This document shows, in pieces, positions 47,263 to 64,000 of a stretch of DNA of 64,000 nt. Both the position numbers and the translations under genes were made by a program. The notes under the pieces are model-generated. The model was not told the origin of the DNA. It saw only the letters and a program-made list of their open reading frames with translations, and made no database searches. Numbering within the stretch: position 1 is the stretch's first letter; the number at the start of each line of letters is the position of its first letter. The stretch comes from Branchiostoma lanceolatum. Taxonomy: Eukaryota; Chordata; Leptocardii; Amphioxiformes; Branchiostomatidae. Location of the stretch: the NCBI RefSeq assembly GCF_035083965.1, contig NC_089731.1, forward strand, positions 8,778,501-8,842,500, written 5' to 3'.

Positions 47263-47599
47263 TATCCTGTATTGCGTAGACTATCTTTTTTTTTGCCTTG
47301 ACTAGGCTACTAGTTTGTATTACACATTAAGAAACTACTTGGAAAATAATAATTCTAGTCTTTTATGCTCTATTTTGATTGCTTTGAGATAAGGATTACA
47401 CCGTAATATGTTCCGTTATATTTTCTATTTTAACCCTTATTCCATTTGTCGTCATGTTTTATAAATTATTTTACCGCCCACGTTTGACGTCAGCCGCCAA
47501 TTTTCTAAGCCGCTGCAGGTAAATTTGATTCGCTGAATGAATATGAAAATATGAACTGCATTTTACATATCACTGTGTATAGTTTCGACAAATAGTGCT

Positions 47600-48062
47600 C
47601 AACATCTCTTACATCGCTCTTCTTTCTGCTGCTTTCTGCAACAAATTGTAAGTGAAAACACTGAAGCTCGACAAGCGAACCGTGGTTGAATCTATAACGT
47701 TACATAGATTATCAAGTAAGGTCAAAGTTGAGAGGTTGCGGGGTCAGTCTTCACGCGGAAGTGAAAGACCGAAAAGTCGACTTGCCGTGTGGCTAGGAGG
47801 AAGCTTTCGTCCCCGTTTTTCGGCCCCAAACCGGGTTATTTTTCTTCCAAAATGCCCTTCACAACACGTTAGCAGGACAGCTAGACCTGTCTAGCGATAC
47901 AGGGCCGAGAAAAGCCGTGTCAGACGCCAAGATCTCCTGCCTTTTCCTTCAGAAGCTCAGACCTTAGCTTCACAAGTAGACATGTTATCCGGTATGCACA
48001 GATATTTCGGCCCGTTGTCGGAAAACAGGAAACCACGCTATCTATAGTGCAAACTATATCGG
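47600..48062 (+). other. Possible non-coding first exon and promoter of the PI3-kinase gene
   Basis: A CpG-richer stretch ends in a strong donor (ATCGG|GTAAGT, exon end 48062). The next plausible acceptor before the p110 start codon is TAACAG at about 52149-52154. No frame here is convincing, so it would be 5' UTR. It rests on composition and one splice site only. Confidence 0.3.
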
Positions 48063-48577
48063 GTAAGTAGTACCTCTTTTGTATACGATATTTCAACAAT
48101 AATTCGACATATTACCGTTTTCAATGTCTACGGAGCTAAGACGAAACACATGTATTTTGTAGCTCGTATGCATATCGATCAATGGTAGACATTTAGAGGT
48201 TAAACTCGCGGTAGAAACTTGAAGATATTTGATAATGTCGATGGTGTTGCTCAGCTTCTTGTACATGTTGACTTGACACAAATTAGTTTAAGACCCATGT
48301 ACAAATAATTTCGACATGTGTTAACTTTCTTTTTAAATTCTTAAAGAACCATGGGTGATTTTTCTTGGTTTTTCTACACCACCCCCCAACCCACCCTCCA
48401 CTTTGCGAGAACCGCCTTCTTTTGCAGTGCGCTGATTGGTCACGGCACATGCGTCATCATAATTTGATTGACATAGAATGTTGTAAACAACCTTAATTGT
48501 CTGTTTCTCCTGCAACAAAAGAGCGACATGCAACAATTTCCTTGGTGTGCAGATACACATTAATTTTTAATGTGCAC

Positions 48578-49260
48578 GTATTCAGGTAGCCGTGGCGACT
48601 AACGAAGGGAGTTTTTGCTTGATATTACATATACTTTCCCTTCTTAGTCGTGGGGCAGTACACGATTTGACTTCTAGTCTAGCGACGCCGGCCTTCAAAC
48701 TTGCACGCCGGGCCCGATTCTTGTTCTCCCTGAACTCCTAACACCCTTACCTGCGACGCCGGTCACTAAAACGACGCCGGAAACCCCATGATAATCCACA
48801 ACAGGGCTTGATGCAGCAGAAGTCAATGGAAAACAACATCGGGTCCGCCATTTTTGGTCTAAATTTTGAAGGAGCGCTTGTACAGCCTGATTGGTGCGTT
48901 TACTCAAATGACTAGGCTTGACCAATCAGGCTATACAAGCGCTGACGTAGTGATGACGTTCCTCTCCTTCAAAATTTAGACCAAAAATGGCGGACCCGAT
49001 GTTGTTTTCCATTGACTTCTGCCGCATCAAGCCCTGTTGTGGATTAACATGGGGTTTCCGGCGTCGTTTTAGTGACCGGCGTCGCAGGTAAGGGTGTTAG
49101 GAGTTCAGGGAGAACAAGAATCGGGCCCGGCGTGCAAGTTTGAAGGCCGGCGTCGCTAGACTAGAAGTCAAATCGTGTACTGCCCCACGACTAAGAAGGG
49201 AAAGTATATGTAATATCAAGCAAAAACTCCCTTCGTTAGTCGCCACGGCTAGTATTCAGG
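48578..49260. mobile_element. 665-bp near-perfect foldback, Mutator-like, 9-bp target duplication
   Basis: GTATTCAGG lies at 48578-48586 and 49252-49260. Between them two arms of about 310 bp (TAGCCGTGGCGACTAACGAA ... and inverted) are almost identical, with a central loop of about 40 bp around 48910. No protein is encoded. Such arm identity implies a recent insertion or arm-to-arm conversion. The termini are shared with the 89-bp element at 47165-47253. Confidence 0.92.
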
Positions 49261-50854
49261 CAGCTTGTTTGCATAGTTTTAGTGGTTTTATAGGCCACCT
49301 GCCTAATTATAATGTCTTTCCCACAATAACAATTTCCAACCACATTGGTAATACAAGTTCGGATAACTTATTCATTGCTCAAATTTCAAAAGGGTATATT
49401 GTATGTAAGGTTTTTTTTCGAAATGAAGGTTGTGAATCTTGATAAATTTATACTTATTTGCCCCTTTCTATTGATTTTTCTGTAGTACATGATAAGGTCT
49501 GTATGCGAGAAAATGTCATTCTCCTGCGAGGTCAGGATGGCGAAAAATGTAGTCCTCCAACACTAGTTAAGGCTGTATTGCAAAATATATTTTGGACAAT
49601 AAGTTATGTTTGGAAGTTGCAGCAATTAAGTCATGCCAACCAGATCTAATCGAACATTTACCAGATCTAATCGAACATTTACACCAGACAATACACCAAG
49701 AATCCAGTATTATATATAATAATTATAGTACCAGATCTTGTCAATCACAAAGAGTCCTGTTGGAAATTGACTTCCACAATTGCAAGTTTCTATTTGACTT
49801 GCCTCCAATTTCCAGTGACAGACTCAGCATATACATAGCTGAGAAGAACCTCTTTAAGTCTATTGACTAGACAAACCTACCATTGAAAAACACGTCTGTT
49901 CTTTTATATCTATCTACTATAACCGTTAAGCGAGGAGAAGTAGAATTTATCTAATGATAGCCATATTCTTTTGTATATGTAAACTGTACTTGTTATTTTG
50001 TTTTGTTGCGACCTGTACTTAGCCAAGTGTGGCAGAAATGTGCAATAAAGGTCTTCATTCATTCATTATATAAATCTGTACTAGTACTAAAGTACCTTTA
50101 TTCCCAAGGCCACTTAGTATTGAACCTCCATGGATGTCTCATGTACCCTATTAAAGGCTTGTACTGTCAGTGATCCCTTTGCTTGTATGTTGTGTTAACA
50201 TAGGGTATACATGTGCATGTGTACACAAAGTCATCATTACAGATAATGCTTAAAATAAACATATTTGTAGACAACTTAATGATAATAAACTGTACACTGA
50301 AAATGAGAAACATTAACCATTCTATAATTGTTTCAGAGAATAGACCTCTTCAAGTCAGGGGTATCTAGGAATTTCATTTCTACTAATTGTTTTGTTTATC
50401 CCTGAGGCTAGTCTACACTACTGTAGGTGTGCTCTCCACATGTAATGTTTGACTGTTACAGACTGCTTGCCCCAAATATTTGAAAAACTTGTATAGTGTC
50501 CACAACACAAATCCATTTGAAAAGGTCAAAATGGGCCTCTAATAATGAAGTAAAGGAAGAATAATTATAACCTTTTCAATGTCTGTCTGTCTCAAGAAAT
50601 GTGCAATTTGTATGTCCTTGCCTTTCCAGTGTGGCATTTCTGTGTTTTTTGCTTTGTTGCCATTTTACATGTTTCTGATACAATTACGAGGCACATTCCA
50701 TGTATTGTATCCTGATATCAAATTGAAATGTAATATTTACCTCAGTGATACATGTTTCTGCAAGTTGGCTTTTACTTTTTTTACTTGATAGTATACATCC
50801 TGCATTCATACATTGCAGTTAGGATTATCCAGCCAATGGAACAAACACTAAGTT
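49261..50854. other. Probable PI3-kinase 5' intron or intergenic; LINE-type tail at 50000-50066
   Basis: No exon is called. GTGCAATAAAGGTCTTCATTC with a short (ATTC)n end at about 50040-50066 looks like a LINE 3' terminus. A 19-bp direct repeat (AGATCTAATCGAACATTTAC) occurs at 49646 and 49665. Confidence 0.45.
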
Positions 50855-51244
50855 CAGGGCTCGAAATTCCGTTTTGGAGATAGGTGCACTGGTGCACCCA
50901 ACCAAAACAATTAGGTGCACAGAAAAAAATTTGGGTGCACCAAATAGAATAAAGTTGTATGTCAGCAAAACATAAGTTTGACACTATTGCCACCTTTGAT
51001 TAATAACTTCAGTCTGTAATTCTATCCAGATGTCAAATTTCAACCAAGCAATACATCAAATAAAGTACAACAAAAGGTTAATTGCTTTTTCTTATATGAC
51101 ATTTCACAAATATTCTGTATGCTAGTGTACAAGAGAACCGGTACCCTACAGTGTACAAAAATATCTTTCACAGTCAAAAATTAGGTGCACAGCTACAATT
51201 TTGGGTGCACACAGGTGCACATGCACCCACTATTTCGAGCCCTG
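50855..51244. mobile_element. hAT-like MITE, CAGGGCTCGAAAT termini
   Basis: CAGGGCTCGAAAT at the left and ATTTCGAGCCCTG at the right are perfect inverted ends. GGTGCACC words repeat inside both flanks. Only a 5-bp AAGTT direct repeat flanks it, so the 8-bp duplication expected for hAT is not confirmed. Confidence 0.75.
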
Positions 51245-52164
51245 AAGTTAATTAGATTAGAAGTGTTGTTTGCGGAAAGCCAAAACAACAAGATGATTTG
51301 ATTTGAGCTTCCACTTGTATAAAATTCTTCATCGTATTATCAATCTATTGATATGACAAATTTTTAGATGAACAATGTCTGAATGTATACTATTAGGTCT
51401 TATCATTCTTATAGCAAAAGGTATTTTATTTGATGCACCTGTAATAGTGAATAAAGTTCAAGTTTCAATTACTACTAAGGAGTCTTATAAAAAAAGAAGT
51501 AGCATTGACAAATTATCTGTGAATTGTTCCCCCTTGGCTATGAAACAGCCCAAGAATCTAATCTATGGGTCTTAACAGATAAAAGTGATCAAATTTGTGG
51601 GACTATGTTGAGAATGTCTGGCTCTGTCTGCAACATTATCTAATATATTTACAATCTGATGAGTAATGAAAAACATTTTAACTGCAATGGCATCATCTTT
51701 GAAAGAAATTTGTCTTTACATACACGCAACAGCATTATCTAATCCATATTCTCTTCAACAGTAATCCAAAATTTCTTGATTGTTGTAAGATCATTATTTC
51801 AATTCCAACTTATCAATTGAGTGCACAAGAATACAAGGTAGACAAATTAATCAAAAAATGTACTGTGCATTTTAGAGACTGAGTCACTGTATAGTTCTGC
51901 ATGTTTTATACAATGTACATATTTTGCATGTACGTAGTATTACATTACAGCGTAAATTGAGACAAACCACATATTATACTTTTATGGATCCATAACCCTG
52001 CCCACCTCAGTTAAATGATAGAAATGCAAATCAAACACAAAGAGGCAAAATATTCATCAAAAACAAAAATATGATAGACTCGCAGCCTAATCTCTTGATG
52101 ATGCGATGGTGACAGCTCACAGTTTACCTTGTACCTACATGTAGGTGACTAACAGCTACCCAAG
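51245..52164. other. Region just upstream of the PI3-kinase start codon
   Basis: AT-rich with no recognisable gene. It probably holds the end of a 5' UTR intron; a TAACAG acceptor lies about 10 bp before the start codon. Confidence 0.4.
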
Positions 52165-63998
<11,834 letters not shown>

Positions 63999-64000
63999 TA

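Overview
The window looks like nuclear DNA of an invertebrate chordate, most likely a lancelet (Branchiostoma-like cephalochordate). This is an inference from gene content: small GT-AG-spliced exons, a class IA PI3-kinase with animal exon structure, EGF/C-type-lectin and tectonin-type lectins, a cluster of carotenoid oxygenases, and dense short foldback DNA transposons. Nothing suggests bacterial sequence.

Layout, left to right. (1) 1-1574: last two exons of a globin running in from the left, with an apparent frameshift in the last exon. (2) 3618-9280: a complete ten-exon type II membrane protein with an acidic tyrosine-rich cytoplasmic tail, one membrane segment, Ser/Thr stalk, three whole EGF modules and one partial, and a C-type lectin domain. 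(3) 12080-16162: a secreted six-repeat tectonin (fish-egg-lectin-like) protein. (4) 17499-25042: two tandem copies of a gene related to bacterial ectoine synthase (EctC), each encoding two fused EctC-like cupins. The left copy has an in-frame stop in its catalytic core; the right copy is intact but carries a 2.7-kb insertion, with a 10-bp satellite, in its second intron. (5) 26979-44846: three carotenoid cleavage oxygenase paralogues, all with predicted signal peptides; the second and third lie head to head. (6) 52165-63937: nineteen exons of a p110 beta/delta-type PI3-kinase catalytic subunit, cut by the right edge before the end of the kinase domain.

The spaces between genes and the introns are filled with small non-autonomous DNA elements. 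Several have target-site duplications readable from the sequence: TA for the 2.7-kb element, 9 bp for two Mutator-like elements sharing one terminus, and 8 bp for an hAT-like element. There are also degenerate LINE tails, a tRNA-derived SINE, a 128-bp tandem repeat, an about 80-bp minisatellite and simple repeats. No retrovirus-like or LTR element was recognised.

The genes do not form an operon-like unit. The most unusual content is the animal EctC-like pair: spliced, tandemly duplicated, each a fusion of one cupin that has lost the metal ligands and one that keeps all of them. The signal-peptide-bearing carotenoid oxygenase trio and the neighbouring lectins fit lineage-specific expansion of metabolic and recognition genes.
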